Shown here piece after piece: positions 10,176 through 22,700 of a stretch of 64,000 bases of DNA. The notes under the pieces were generated by a model that was given only the letters and a program-made list of their open reading frames with translations, was not told the DNA's origin and searched no databases. The stretch is from Aegilops tauschii subsp. strangulata. Lineage: Eukaryota; Streptophyta; Magnoliopsida; Poales; Poaceae. Every line of letters begins with the position of its first letter. Positions within the stretch are counted from its first letter, which is position 1. The stretch lies in contig NC_053040.3 in NCBI RefSeq assembly GCF_002575655.3, positions 225,136,628 to 225,200,627 on the forward strand, given 5' to 3'. The position numbers were made by a program, and so were the translations under genes.

Positions 10176-10499
10176 ATAGGAGTCATTTCCATCCTGTCAG
10201 ATGAGAAGGATGCAATCATTTGCGTGACAGGATGTACGGGACACAGTCGCGACAGAGGCAGCGGCAGCAACAGTTCCCGCCAAGGAGGACAGAGGAAAGA
10301 AGAAGGATAGCAAGGACGCTGGCAAGGAATCCGGGAAGCGTACCTCTTCGGAGTACGCTGCGCCTATTGATGACTTGCCGGAGAGTACCAACACTGAGAG
10401 ATCGAAGGTCACTGCACCCCAAGTGAAGAAGGCCCCGGTAGGGCTGACTGGCGTTGATGGTACTTTCACTATCACCGCCACCCTCGATGACAAATAGGA

Positions 10500-11940
10500 A
10501 AGCGAGCTCGTTGCCTTCCTGTGGGCGAATATCGATGTGTTTGCTTGGAAACCATTTGATATCCTCGGTGTTCCCAGGGAGGTAATCGAGCACCACCTTG
10601 CTGTCAGCCCACATGCCCGACCCGTCAAGTAGAAGGTCCGGAAGCAGGCCTTGGAGAGGCAGCAGTTTATTGCAGAGGAGATCAAGAAGCTTGAAACAGC
10701 TGGTTTGGTCAGAGGATTACTACATCCAACGTGGTTAGCAAATCCAGTGGTTGTTCGGAAGGCTAACGGGAAATGGAGGCTTTGCATAGATTTCACAGAC
10801 CTCAACAAGGCTTGCCCGAAGGACCCATTTCCCTTGCCGCGCATCGATCAGATTGTGGATTCCACTTCAGGCTGCAATTTGCTTTCCTTTCTAGATGCAT
10901 ATTCTGGGTATCACCAAATCTTCATGTCCAAGGAAGACGAAGAGAAGACATCATTCATCACCCCATGTGGTACGTACTGTTTTATCCGCATGCCATTCGG
11001 ATTAAAGAGTGTCGGGTCTACTTTTGCAAGGGCAGTCCAGATTGGTTTCGAGCCACAGCTGCACAGAAACATTGAAGCTTATATAGATGACATTGTGGTC
11101 AAGACCAAGGATAGAGCCCTTATCCGGATTTAGAAGAGACATTTGCCAATCTGTGCAAAATCAACTTGAAGCTCAACCCAGAGAAGTGTGTGTTTCGCGT
11201 TCCCTCCGGCAAGCTACTTGGGTTCTTTATATCCCATTGGGGGATCGAAGCCAACCCCGACAAGGTTAAAGCTATCGAGCAGATCCAAGCGCCAAGAACA
11301 GTCAAGGATGTGAGGCATCTGACAGGGTGCGTTGCCGCGCTAAGCAGATTCATTTCCATGTATGCCGAGCGCGCCCTGCCATTCTTAAAAATCTTGAAGA
11401 AGGCAGGACCCATGAAGCGGATCCCGGAAGCAGATGCAGCTTTGCAAGAGTTGAAGACCTACTTGTCCATTGTGCCCACCTTGGTTGCTCCCAAACCACA
11501 AGAGCCGTTGTTGCTATACCTGGTGGCAACCAACCAAGTGGTTGCTGCAGCATTGGTGGCACAGCGGGAAGTGGACGAAGCAGCGAGTGAGCAAGGACCG
11601 GCATAGCCAGAGAAGGATCAGGACAAAAATGAGCACAACAGTGAGGGAAACCCCAAGGACACGGCAAGGAAGAAAGTGATGCAGTGTCCAGTGTACTTCA
11701 CCAGTTCCTTACTACAAGGGGCTAGATCGAGGTACTCCGGTGTGCAAAAGTTGATCTTTGGTCTCGTCATGGCTTCAAGGAAACTGCGCCACTACTTCCA
11801 AGCCCATGATATCCTGATTGTCACTCATTTCCCGTTGCAAAGGATGCTCCAAAACCCTGAGGCTACCAGCAGAATAGTGGAGTGGGTTTTGGAGTTATCC
11901 ATTTTTGGCCTGAAGTTTGAGAGCACATCAACAATCTAGA
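10500..11940 (+). pseudogene. Reverse transcriptase and first RNase H of TAT1 (broken)
   Basis: Reverse transcriptase runs from about 10500 (FAWKPFDILGVPREVIEHHL) through WRLCIDFTDLNKACPKDPFPLPRID and LDAYSGYHQI to the catalytic YIDD at 11080-11091. The connection and RNase H follow (LNPEKCVFRVPSGKLLGF, then about 11676-11939 with YFTSSLLQGAR and FPLQRMLQNPEA). TAG at about 10631 falls at a position where relatives have Gln, and a stop near 11131 and others break the frame. Confidence 0.8.
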
Positions 11941-12029
11941 GCAGGGCGTTGGCAGAGTTGCCGAATGGACGCCAACCCCTGACGAGGAAGTGCCAGAAAC
12001 AGTCATCCCCGGCAAGGAAGCACCCCAAG

Positions 12030-12470
12030 AATGGATTATATATTTTGATGGTGCCTTTTCCCTACAAGGTGCAGGGGCTGGCGTGCTTCTCGTCGCCCCC
12101 TCCGGGTAGCACTTGAAGTACGTCGTCCAGATGCATTCTGCTCGGGAAGAGGCCACCAACAATACATCAGAGTATGAAGGGCTCCTTGCCGGGCTCAGGA
12201 TTGCTACAGAATTGGGAATTAAGAAGCTGATCATTCGAGGAGACTCATAGCTTGTGGTGAGATAAGTCAACAAGGATGACCAAAGTCCATTGATGGAGGC
12301 ATACATTGAGGAAGTGAGAAGATTGGAGGAGCGCTTTGACGGATTGCAAACAGAGCACATACCCCGTGCGGAAAACAACATAGCTGATCATCTGTCAAAG
12401 TATGCTGCGCAGAAGCTTCCTGTGGAACCAGGGAATTTTGTTCTCCATCTTACTCAGCCCTCCGTATCCC
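12030..12470 (+). pseudogene. Second, archaeal-type RNase H of TAT1 (broken)
   Basis: WIIYFDGAFSLQGAGAGVLL, NNTSEYEGLLAGLRIATELG, LIIRGDS and HIPRAENNIADHLSK are the successive blocks of the extra RNase H acquired by Tat-lineage elements. The Asp, Glu and Asp residues of the active site are visible. Stops at about 12106 (TAG), 12248 (TAG) and 12263 (TAA) interrupt it; the last two lie at usual Gln positions. Confidence 0.75.
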
Positions 12471-12769
12471 CAGCAACAATGGCCCGGAAAAGGAGAAAGT
12501 TGGACTCCGGTAAGCCTCTCCTGGTAGAGCTGCCCGCTCCTGGCAGAGACCCTGATGGAAACAACTCCTCACCACCTGCCGGACCGCACCCTCCAGCCGG
12601 GCCCATGGCCCCCATGAACGAGGAATGTTCCCCCGCAGTTGAGGAGGTGCCACTAGTCCTCGTTGCCGAGCCCCAGGCTCCAACTTGGGCAAGGCACATA
12701 GTCCACTTCCTCCAAACTGGAGAACTTCCCGGTGACCAAGATGAAGCTGAAAGAGTAGGCCGGTGGGCC

Positions 12770-13918
12770 AGTATGTATCAGTTTGTCGATGACACTCTGT
12801 ACAGAAGGAGGCCCAACGGTGTGAAATTGAAGTGCATCTGCCAGGAAGAAGGAAAGGAACTGCTGGCTGAGATACACAAAGGCACGTGCGGCTCCCACAT
12901 TGGATCAAGGGCATTGGTTGGGAAAGCATTCCGGCAAGGATTTATTGGCCCACAGCCCTCCAAGATGCGGTTGAGCTAGTCACCAGATGTGAATCCTCCT
13001 AGTTCCATGCCAAGAATATCCACCTGCCTGCCCAAGCTCTTCAGACAATCCCTTTATCATGGCCATTTTCGGTCTGGGGCTCGATATCATCGGCCCCTTC
13101 CCCCGGGCAATCGGGGGCTTTGAATTCTTGTTCATTGCTATCGACAAGTTTACAAAGTGGCCGGAAGTGACTGCCGCGAGAAAGGTGACCACACAGTCAG
13201 CTATCAAGTTCTTAAAAGAATTGGTGTGTCGTTTTGGAGTCCCAACAAGGATCATTACCGACAACGTCACCCAATTCATGAGCTGCGCCTTCAGGCAATA
13301 TGTTCATTCCCTCGGAAGCAAGATCTCATTTGCCTCTGTCGCACATCCCGGGAGCAATGGGCAAGCTGAGAGGGCGACCGCTGAAGTGCTGCGAGGACTT
13401 AAGACAAGAACCTTTGATACGCTGCAGTAGCACGGCAGGCGATGGATCGATGAGCTGCCGGTAGTTTTCTGGTCCCTCAGAACGACACCAAATCGAGCTA
13501 CCGGGCAGACTCCGTTCTCCCTAGTCTATGGGGCAGAAGCAGTTATCCCCACGGATCTTATTTACGGGTCGCCTCGAGTGCTTGCCTACGATGAAGTAGG
13601 GCAAGATCAGCACCGACGTGACGATGCTGTGCTACTCGAGGAGAACCGTCTCCGGGCTGCTACGCGTGCTGCACGCTATCAGTAGGCCCTACGTAGCTAT
13701 CATAGCCGTAGGGTTCATGCCTGGTGTTTTGGGGAAGGCGACCTTGTCCTTAGGCGCATTCAGTCCACCAAGGGTACAAACAAGTTGACGCCGAAGTGGG
13801 AAGGCCCTTACCAGGTTGTACGAGTCACCTCACCTACCGCAGTCCGTCTATAGACCAGAGATGGCATTCAATTGCCAAACTCATGGAATATTGAGCATCT
13901 CCGCAATTTCTACCCGTA
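12770..13918 (+). pseudogene. Integrase of TAT1 (broken)
   Basis: The zinc-binding region is at 12790-12979. The DDE core has Asp at about 13083, Asp at 13260-13262 (TDNVTQF, where relatives have TDNGTQF) and Glu at 13368-13370 (NGQAERA). The tail includes [23 protein letters not shown] in two parts and the GPY module WEGPYQVVRV at about 13800. TAG codons near 13428, 13683 and 13852 stop it; the last two are at usual Gln positions. The C-terminal end is the NFYP segment near 13917. Confidence 0.8.
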
Positions 13919-14877
13919 AGGCGCGGTTGTCGGGCCCTGCCCGGCAGCCACCCTTTTGTACCGGCCTTGCCTCAGTTGCATGTAACCCCTTGTACAAAGC
14001 TAGGCGATGACCCTGAGCAACAGAGAAATAAACGAAGCGCTGGGGCCCCCGACCAAGTTGCATGCATGCATGAGCATTCCAAGAGCATTGCATAAGAATT
14101 TCATAAGCATCTGCATATGCATATAGATAGGATCGCATCTTGCATCATTCCCATCTGCATGAAGCTGCAGGTTCCTGCCGTGAACTTGGCCTCCACAAGG
14201 AGCTAGGAAGGTGGACCAGTGCTGCGATCCCCGGCAAGCCAGACAGATAAGTTCTACCTCCTGCCCATAAGTGTTCTGTAAGCTGGGGCTTGTGCATAAG
14301 AAAACCTCGCCACTCTTTGGAACTTAGGTGCTGCCATCCTTGGCTCGAACGTTGCTTCAGTCAAGATGGTCGCAGTGGACTTTGGTAAAAAGACATTGGC
14401 GGGTGGCTGGTCCCTTTGTTTTTTGCTTGGTAGGCTCAGCTCTCTGGCAAACAAAATCAAAAGGGCACCGGCAGGATAGCCTGCCGGGGAAGGCTTGTTT
14501 ACTTAAACTAAGAGGCATCCCACCTCTGCATGGACATATACATGCACGAGTTCCCGGCAAGGTTCATCTTTTTCATTAATATGCTGATAATACAAAGCAT
14601 TACAGAACACAAACATGGACTCGAGAGATTACATTATTTGAATTAAAATTTGGCAAGTGCCGGCAAGTTTAAGATTGAAAAAAGATAAGTGCCCCGTAAA
14701 CTCCTCTCCCTGTCCCTCTTGTCCCAGGTAGTGCGGTGGGAAGAGAAGAGGGCGGGACGCACACCGGCACAACGCCACCCCGATCCCGTCAGGGCCTGCC
14801 GAACACAGCGTGACAAGATCGGGAGTGGCGAGGCTGCGAAGGAGGAGAGCGGAAGGACCACCGCAACAGCCCCCTAG
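13919..14877 (+). other. 3' untranslated region of TAT1
   Basis: This stretch follows the integrase and has no sense coding content that I recognise. Its left part holds CATGCATGCATG and CATATGCATATAG tracts. It is the sequence that would lie downstream of the antisense ORF ending at 14878, so it could be that ORF's 3' end. Confidence 0.5.
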
Positions 14878-15065
14878 TCACCACCTCCATGACCGGTCAA
14901 AAGGCTCCAGCAAAGGCCCCGGCAGGAAAGGATGTCGGAGCCTAGCTGGAAGGTCACTGGAGGAAACAGAAGGACCAGAGGAGGCGAGCCCTTCCCCGAC
15001 AGCTGATAAAACGGTGATGACGACGCCGGGGAAAGAGGGGGAGAGCCAGACAGACGGGCAATAGG

Positions 15066-16729
15066 TGATGTCTACTACACAACCTTCTTCTTGTAGACGT
15101 TGTTGGGCCTCCAAGTGCAGAGGTTTGTAGGACAGTAGCAAATTTCCCACAAGTAGATGACCTAAGGTTTATCAATCCGTGGGAGGCGTAGGATGAAGAT
15201 GGTCTCTCTCAAGCAACCCTGCAACCAAATAGCAAAGAGTCTCTTGTGTCCCCAACACACCCAATACAATGGTAAATTGTATAGGTGCACTACTTCGGCG
15301 AAGAGATGGTGATACAAGTGCAATATGGATGGTAGATATGGGTATTTGTAATCTGAAAATATAAAAACAGCAAGGTATCAAGTGATAAAAGTGAGCGTAA
15401 ACGGTATTGCAATGCTAGGAAATAAGGCCTAGGGTTCATACTTTCACTAGTGCAAGTTCTCTCAACAATAATAACATAGTTGGATCATATAACTATCCCT
15501 CAACATGCAACAAAGAGTCACTCCAAAGTCACTAATAGCGGAGAACAAACGAGGAGATTATGGTAGGGTACGAAACCACCTCAAAGTTATTCTTTCCAAT
15601 CAATCCGTTGGGCTATTCCTATAAGTGTCACAAACAGCCCTAGAGTTCGTACTAGAATAACACCTTAAGACACAAATCAACCAAAACCCTAATGTCACCT
15701 AGATACTCCAATGTCACCTCAAGTATCCGTGGGTATGATTATACGATATGCATCACACAATCTCAAATTCATCTATTCAACCAACACATAGAACCTCAAA
15801 GAGTGCCCCGAAGTTCCTACCGGAGAATCAAGACGAAAACGTGTGCCAACCCCTATGCATAGGTTCATGTGCGGAACCCGCAAGTTGATCACCAAAACAT
15901 ACATCAAGTGAATCACGTGATATCCCATTGTCACCACAGATACGCACGGCAAGACATACATCAAGTGTTCTCAAGTCATTAAAGACTCAATCCGTAAGAT
16001 AACTTCAAAGGGAAAACTCAATCCATTACAAGAAAGTAGAGGGGGAGAAGCAACATAAGATCCAACTATAATAGCAAAGCTCGCGATACATCAGGATCAT
16101 GCCAAATCAAGAACACGAGAGAGAGAGAGATCAAACACATAGCTACTGGTACATACCCTCGGCCCCGAGGGTGAACTACTCCCTCCTCGTCATGGAGAGC
16201 GCCGGGATGATGAAGATGGCCACCGGTGAGGGTTCCCCCCTCCGGCAGGGTGCCGAAACAGGGTCCCGAGAGGTTTTTTGTGGCTACAGAGGCTTGCGGC
16301 GGTGGAATTCCCGATCTATTCTGTCCCCCGATCGTTTTAGGGTATATGGGTATATATAGGAGGAAGAAATACGTCAGGGGAGCCACGAGGGGCCCACGAG
16401 GGTGGAGGGCACGCCCAGGGGGGTGGGCACGCTCCCCTGCCTCGTGCCTTCCTTGTTGCTTTCTTGACGTGGACTCCAAGTCTCCCGGGTTGCTTTCCTT
16501 CCAAAAATAACTTCTCCAGAAGGTTTCGTTCCGTTTCAACTCCGTTTGATATTCCTTTTCTTCGAAACACTGAAACAAGGGAAAAAACAGGAACTGGCAC
16601 TGGGCTCTGGGTCAATAGGTTAGTCCCAAAAATAATATAAAAGTGCATAGTAAAGCCCATAAACATCCAAGATGGATAATATAATAGCATGAATACTTCA
16701 TAAATTATAGATACGTTGGAGACGTATCA
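15066..16729 (-). mobile_element. Solo LTR of the Sabrina/WHAM group
   Basis: It begins TGATGTCTACTACACAACC and ends GACGTATCA, matching the LTRs at 43899-45579 and 49433-51087 over its length of 1664 bp. No interior is attached, so it is a solo LTR. Unusually, the flanks (ATAGG and GCAGA) are not a duplication. The strand is given by comparison with the complete element, which reads on the minus strand. Confidence 0.85.
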
Positions 16730-16986
16730 GCAGAGCACCGGCCTCATGGACCGGCACCTTCTCCAGAGAGATGGCGAGCAGCCAAGGCGGCCAGGGGGCT
16801 CGAGGCGCACCGCTCCCCACCTCAGCGGGCAGGAGGGCGCGCCTCTCGTCGACATCAGCCCTGAGATCTCTGGAAAGCGCAATGCTGAGATTACCAACAA
16901 TCTCCAACCCCGCCTCCCGGGCAAGCCCCGAAGACACCAAGGACCTACCTGCTGAGCCCGCAAGCAGCAACGGCCCAGAGCCGGAC

Positions 16987-18708
16987 TATTGGTGAACGTA
17001 GTAATTTCAAAAAAAATCGTACGCACACATAGGATAATGGTGATGCATAGCAATGAGAGGGGAGAGTGTTGTCTACGTACCCTCGTAGACCGAAAGCGGA
17101 AGCATTAGCACAACGCAGTTGATGTAGTCGTACGTCTTCAAGATCCGACCGATCCAAGTACCGAACGTACGGCACCTCCGAGTTCAGCACACGCTCAGCT
17201 TGTTGACGTCCCTCGAACTCCGATCCAGCCGAGCTTTGAGGGAGAGTTCCGTCAGCACGACGGCGTGGTGACGATGATGTTCTACCGACGCAGGGCTTCG
17301 CCTAAGCATCGCTACGATATTATCGAGGTGGATTATGGTGGAGGGGGGCACCGCACACGGCTAAGAGATCCAAGAGATCAATTGTTGTGTCTCCAAGGGG
17401 TGCCTCCCTCCCCGTATATAAAGGAGTGGAGGAGAGGGAGGGGGCCGGCCACCCTAGGCGCGCCCCATGAGGAGTCCTACTCCCACCGGGAGTAGGAGTC
17501 CCCCCTTCCTTGTGGGAGTAGGAGAGGGAAGGAGAGAGAGGGGGAGACGAAAGGCCCCCCTCCTTGTCCAATTCGGACTGGGGGGGGGGAGGGGCGCTCG
17601 GCTGCCCTAGGCCGCCCCTTCTCTTCTCCACTAGGGCCCAATAGGCCCATTAGTCTCCCCGGGGGGTTCCGGTAACCCCCCGGTACTCCGGTATATGCCA
17701 GAAACTCCCCGAAACCATTCCGGTGTCCGAACATAGTCGTCCAATATATCGATCTTTACGTCTCGACCATTTCGAGACTCCTCGTCATGTCTGTGATCAC
17801 ATCCGGGACTCCGAACTATCTTCGGTACATCAAAACACATAAACTCATAATATAACCGTCATCGAACTTTAAGCGTGTGGACCCTACGGGTTTGAGAACT
17901 ATGTAGACATGACCGAGACACATCTCCGGTCAATAACCAATAGCGGAACCTGGATGCTCATATTGGCTCCCACATATTCTACGAAGATCTTTATCGATCA
18001 AACCGCATAACAACATACGTTGTTCCCTTTGTCATTGGTATGTTACATGCCCGAGATTCGATCGTCGGTATCCCAATACCTAGTTCAATCTCGTTACCGG
18101 CAAGTCTCTTTACTCGTTCCGTAATACATCATCCCGCAACTAACTCATTAGTTGCATTGCTTGCAAGGCTTATAGTGATGTGCATTACCGAGAGGGCCCA
18201 GAGATACCTCTCCGACAATCGGAGTGACAAATCCTAATCTCGATCTATGCCAACTCAACAAGTACCATTGGAGACACCTGTAGAACACCTTTATAATCAC
18301 CCAGTTATGTTGTGACGTTTGGTAGCACACAAAGTGTTCCTCCGGTATTCGGGAGTTGCATAATCTCATAGTCATAGGAACATGTATAAGTCATGAAGAA
18401 AGCAATAGCAACATACTAAACGATCAAGTGCTAAGCTAACGGAATGGGTCAAGTCAATCACATCATTCTCTAATGATGTGATCCCATTAATCAAATGACA
18501 ACTCATGTCTATGGCTAGGAAACTTAATCATGTTTCATTCAACGAGCTAGTCAAGTAGAGGCATACTAGTGACACTCTGTTTGTCTATGTATTCACACAT
18601 GTATCAAGTTTCCGGTTAATACAATTCTAGCATGAATAATAAACACTTATCATGAAATAAGGAAATAAATAATAACTTTATTATTGCCTCTAGGGCATAT
18701 TTCCTTCA
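16987..18708 (-). repeat. 3' LTR of the Angela-like element
   Basis: It matches 23806-25543. Its left end reads TATTGGTGAACG where the other copy has TGTTGGGGAACG, so the terminal CA of the minus strand is mutated. A G/C-rich purine stretch near 17520-17600 differs in length between copies. Confidence 0.9.
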
Positions 18709-20600
18709 GTCTCCCACTTGCACTAGAGTCAATAATCTAGTTCACATCGCCATGTGATTTAACACCAATAGTTCACATCACCATGTGATTAACACCCATA
18801 GTTCACATCGTCATGTGACCAACACCCAAAGGGTTTACTAGAGTCAATAATCTAGTTCACATCGCTATGTGATTAACACCCAAAGAGTACTAAGGTGTGA
18901 TCATGTTTTGCTTGTGAGAGAAGTTTAGTCAACGGGTCTGCCATATTCAAATCCGTATGTATTTTGCAAATTTCTATGTCAACAATGCTCTGCACGGAGC
19001 TACTCTAGCTAATTGCTCCCACTTTCAATATGTATCCAGATTGAGACTTAGAGTCATCTGGATCAGTGTCAAAACTTGCATCGACGTAACCCTTTACGAC
19101 GAACCTTTTGTCACCTCCATAATCGAGAAACATATCCATATACCACTAAGGATAATTTTGACCGTTGTCCAGTGATCTACTCCTAGATCACTATTGTACT
19201 CCCTTGCTAAACTCAGTGTAGGGTATACAATAGATCTGGTACACAGCATGGCATACTTTATAGAACCTATGGCTGAGGCATAGGGAATGACTTTCATTCT
19301 CTTTCTATCTTCTGCCGTGGTCGGGCTTTGAGTCTTACTCAATTTCACACCTTATAACACAGGCAAGAACTCTTTCTTTGACTGTTCCATTTTGAACTAC
19401 TACAAAATCTTGTCAAGGTATGTACTCATTGAAAATCTTATCAAGCGTTTTGATCTATCTCAATAGATTTTGATGCTCAATATGTAAGCAGCTTCACCGA
19501 GGTCTTTCTTTGAAAAAAACTCCTTTCAAAAACTCCTTTATGCTTTCCAGAAAATTCTACATTATTTCCGATCAACAATATGTCATTCACATATACTTAT
19601 CAGAAATGTCGTAGTGCTCCCACTCACTTTCTTGTAAATACAGGCTTCACCGCAAGTCTGTATAAAACTATATGCTTTGATCAACTCATCAAAGCGTATA
19701 TTCCAACTCCGAGATGCTTGCACTAGTCAATAGATGGATCACTGGAGCTTGCACATTTTGTTAGCACCTTTAGGATTGACAAAACCTTCTGGTTGCATCA
19801 TATACAACTCTTCTTCCAGAAATCCATTCAGGAATGCAGTCTTTACATCCATTTGCCAGATTTCATAAAATGTGGCAATTTGCTAACATGATTGGACAGA
19901 CTTAAGCATCGCTACGAGTGAGAAAATCTCATCGTAGTCAACACCTTGAACTTTGTCAAAAACCTTTTTCAACAAGTCTAGCTTTGTAGATAGCAACGCT
20001 ATTATCAATGTCCATCTTCCTCTTGAAGATCCATTTATTTTCTATGGCTTGCCGATCATCGGGCAAGTCAACCAAAGTCCACACTTTGTTATCATACATG
20101 GATCTCATCTCAGATTTCATGGCCTCAAGCCATTTCGCGGAATCTGGGCTCATCATCGCTTCCTCATAGTCCGTAGGTTCGTCATGGTCAAGTAACATGA
20201 CCTCCAGAACAGGATTACCGTACCACTCTGGTGCGGAACGAACTCTGGTTGACCTACAAGGTTCGGTAGTAACTTGATCCGAAGCTTCATGATCATCATC
20301 ATTAACTTCCTCACTAATTGGTGTAAGCATCACTGGAACTGATTTCAGTGATGAACTACTTTCCAATTCGGGAGAAGGTACAATTACCTTATCAAGTTCT
20401 ACTTTCCTCCCACTCACTTCTTTCAAAAGAAACTCCTTCTCTAGAAAGGATCCATTCTTAGCAACGAATATCTTGCCTTCGGATCTGTGATAGAAGGTGT
20501 ACCCAACAGTATCCTTTGGGTACCCTATGAAGACACATTTCTCAGATTTGGGTTTGAGCTTATCAGGATGAAGCTTTTTCACATAAGCATCGCAACCCCA
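18709..20600 (-). pseudogene. Reverse transcriptase and RNase H of the Angela-like element (broken)
   Basis: The N-terminal part is open at 20582-19956 (EEAMMSPDSAKWLEAMKSEM, IENKWIFKRK). The catalytic motif, YVDD in the family, is YVND at 19582-19593, so one active-site Asp is lost. The RNase H side survives at 19348-19094 (MKVIPYASAIGSIKYAM, then CTRSIVYPTLSLAREY). Between 19350 and 19955 the frame is broken repeatedly, and the segment looks shorter than in intact relatives. Confidence 0.75.
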
Positions 20601-21480
20601 AACTTAAAGAAACGACAACTTTGGTTTCTTGCCAAACCACAGTTCATTTTGTGTCGTCTCAACGGATTTAGATGGTGCCCTATTTAACGTGAATGCAGCT
20701 GTCTCTAATGCATAACCCCAAAACGATAGTGGTAAATCGGTAAGAGACATCATAGATTGCACCATATCCAATAAAGTACGGTTATGACGTTCAGACACAC
20801 CATTATGCTGTGGTGTTCCAGGTGGCATGAATTTGTGAAACTATTCCACATTGTTTAATTGAAGACCAAACTCGTAACTCAAATATTCGTCTCTGTGATC
20901 AAATCGTAGAAACTTTATTTTCTTGTTACGATGATTTTTCACTTCACTCTGAAATTTGTTGAATTTTTCAAATGTTCCAGAATTATGTTTCATCACGTAG
21001 ATATACCCATATCCGCTTAAATAATCAATGAAGGTCAGAAAATAACGATATCCGCCGCGAGCCTCAACACTCATCGGACCGCATACATCAGTATGTATTA
21101 TTTCCAACAAGTCTATTGCTCGCTCCATTGTTCTAGAGAACAGAGTCTTAGTCATCTTGCCCATGAGGCATGGTTCGTAAGCATCAAGTGATTCATAATC
21201 AAGTGATTCCAAAAGCCCATCAGCATGGATTTTCTTCATGCGCTTTACACCAATATGACCTAAACGGCAGTTCCACAAATAAGTTGCACTATCATTATTA
21301 ACTTTGCATCTTTTGGCTTCAATATTATGAATATGTGTATCATTACGATCGAGTTTTAGTAAACCATTTACATTGGATGTATGACCATAGAAGGTTTTAT
21401 TCATGTAAACAGAACAACAATTATTCTCTGACTTAAATGAATAACCGTATTGCAATAAACATGATCAAATCATATTCATG
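20601..21480 (-). pseudogene. Integrase of the Angela-like element (broken)
   Basis: Frames at 21455-20841 and 20828-20604 give the zinc-binding region (LWNCRLGHIGVKRMKKIH, CLMGK), Asp in HTDVCGP, Asp in RFDHRDEYLS where relatives have SDRGGEY, and Glu in NGVSERHNRT. A stop near 20840 separates the last part. Confidence 0.8.
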
Positions 21481-21499
21481 CTCAACGCAAACACCAAAT

Positions 21500-22700
21500 A
21501 ACATTTATTTTAGGTTCAACACTAATCCCGAAAGTATAGGGAGTGTGCGATGATGATCATATCAATCTTGGAACCACTTCCAACACACATCGTCACTTCA
21601 CCCTTAACTAGTCTCTGTTCATTCTGCAACTCCCGTTTCAAGTTACTACTCTTAACAACTGAACTAGTATCAAATACCGAGGGGTTGTTATAAACACTAG
21701 TAAAGTACACATCAATGTCATGTATATCAAATATACCTTTGTTCTCTTTGCCATCCTTCTTATCCGCCAAATACTTGGGGTAGTATGCTTCCAGTGACCA
21801 GTCCCTTTGCAGTAGAAGCACTTAGTCTCAGGCTTAGGTCCAGACTTGGGCTTCTTCACTTGAGCAGCAACTTGCTTGCTGTTATTCTTGAAGTTCCCCT
21901 TCTTCCCTTTGCCCTTTTTCTTGAAACTAGTGTTCTTGTCAACCATCAACACTTGATGTTTTTCTTGATTGCTACCTTCGCTGATTTTAGCATCGCGAAG
22001 AGCTTGCGAATTGTTTTCGTCATCCCTTGCATATTATAGTTCATCACGAAGTTCTAGTAACTTGGTGATAGTGACTAGACAACTTTGTCAGTTACTATCT
22101 TAACTGGAAGATTAACTCCCACTTGATTCAAGCAATTGTAGTACCCAGATAATCTAAGTACATGCTCACTGGTTGAGCTATTCTCCTCCATCTTGTAGGC
22201 AAAGTACTGTCAGAGGTCTCATACCTCTCGACACGGACATGAGTATGAAATACCAATTTCAACTCTTGGAACATCTTACATGCTCTGTGGCGTTCAAAAC
22301 ATTTTTGAAGTCCCGGTTCTAAGCCGTAAAGCATGGTGCACTAAACTATCAAGTAGTCATCATACCGAGCTTTGTCAAACGTTCATAACGTTTGCTTTTG
22401 CCCCTGCAATCGGTCTGTCACCTAGCGGTGCATCAAGGACATAATTCTTCTGTGCAGCAATGAGGATAATCCTCAGATCACGGATCCAATCCGAATCATT
22501 GCTACTAACATCTTTTCAACTTTATTTTCTCTAGGAACATATCAAAAAATAAACGAGGAGCAACATCGCGAGCTATTGATCTACAACATAGTTATGCAAA
22601 TACTATCAGGACTAATTCATGATAAATTAAAGTTCAATTAATCATATTACTTAAGAACTCCCACTTAGATAGACATCCCTCTAGTCATCTAAATGATCAT
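21500..22700 (-). pseudogene. Gag and protease of the Angela-like element (broken)
   Basis: A zinc knuckle CFYCKGTGHWK is visible in the frame 21952-21638, after a basic Lys-rich stretch. The protease loop VFDTSS near 21660 has Ser in place of the Gly of the usual DTG. Upstream gag pieces lie at 22334-22128 (EPGLQKCFERHRACKMFQEL). No full-length frame remains. Confidence 0.65.

Noticed and set aside
12450..12929. Minus-strand frame of 159 codons opposite TAT1 pol
   Set aside because: It is opposite recognisable RNase H and integrase sequence in the sense strand, with no motif of its own.
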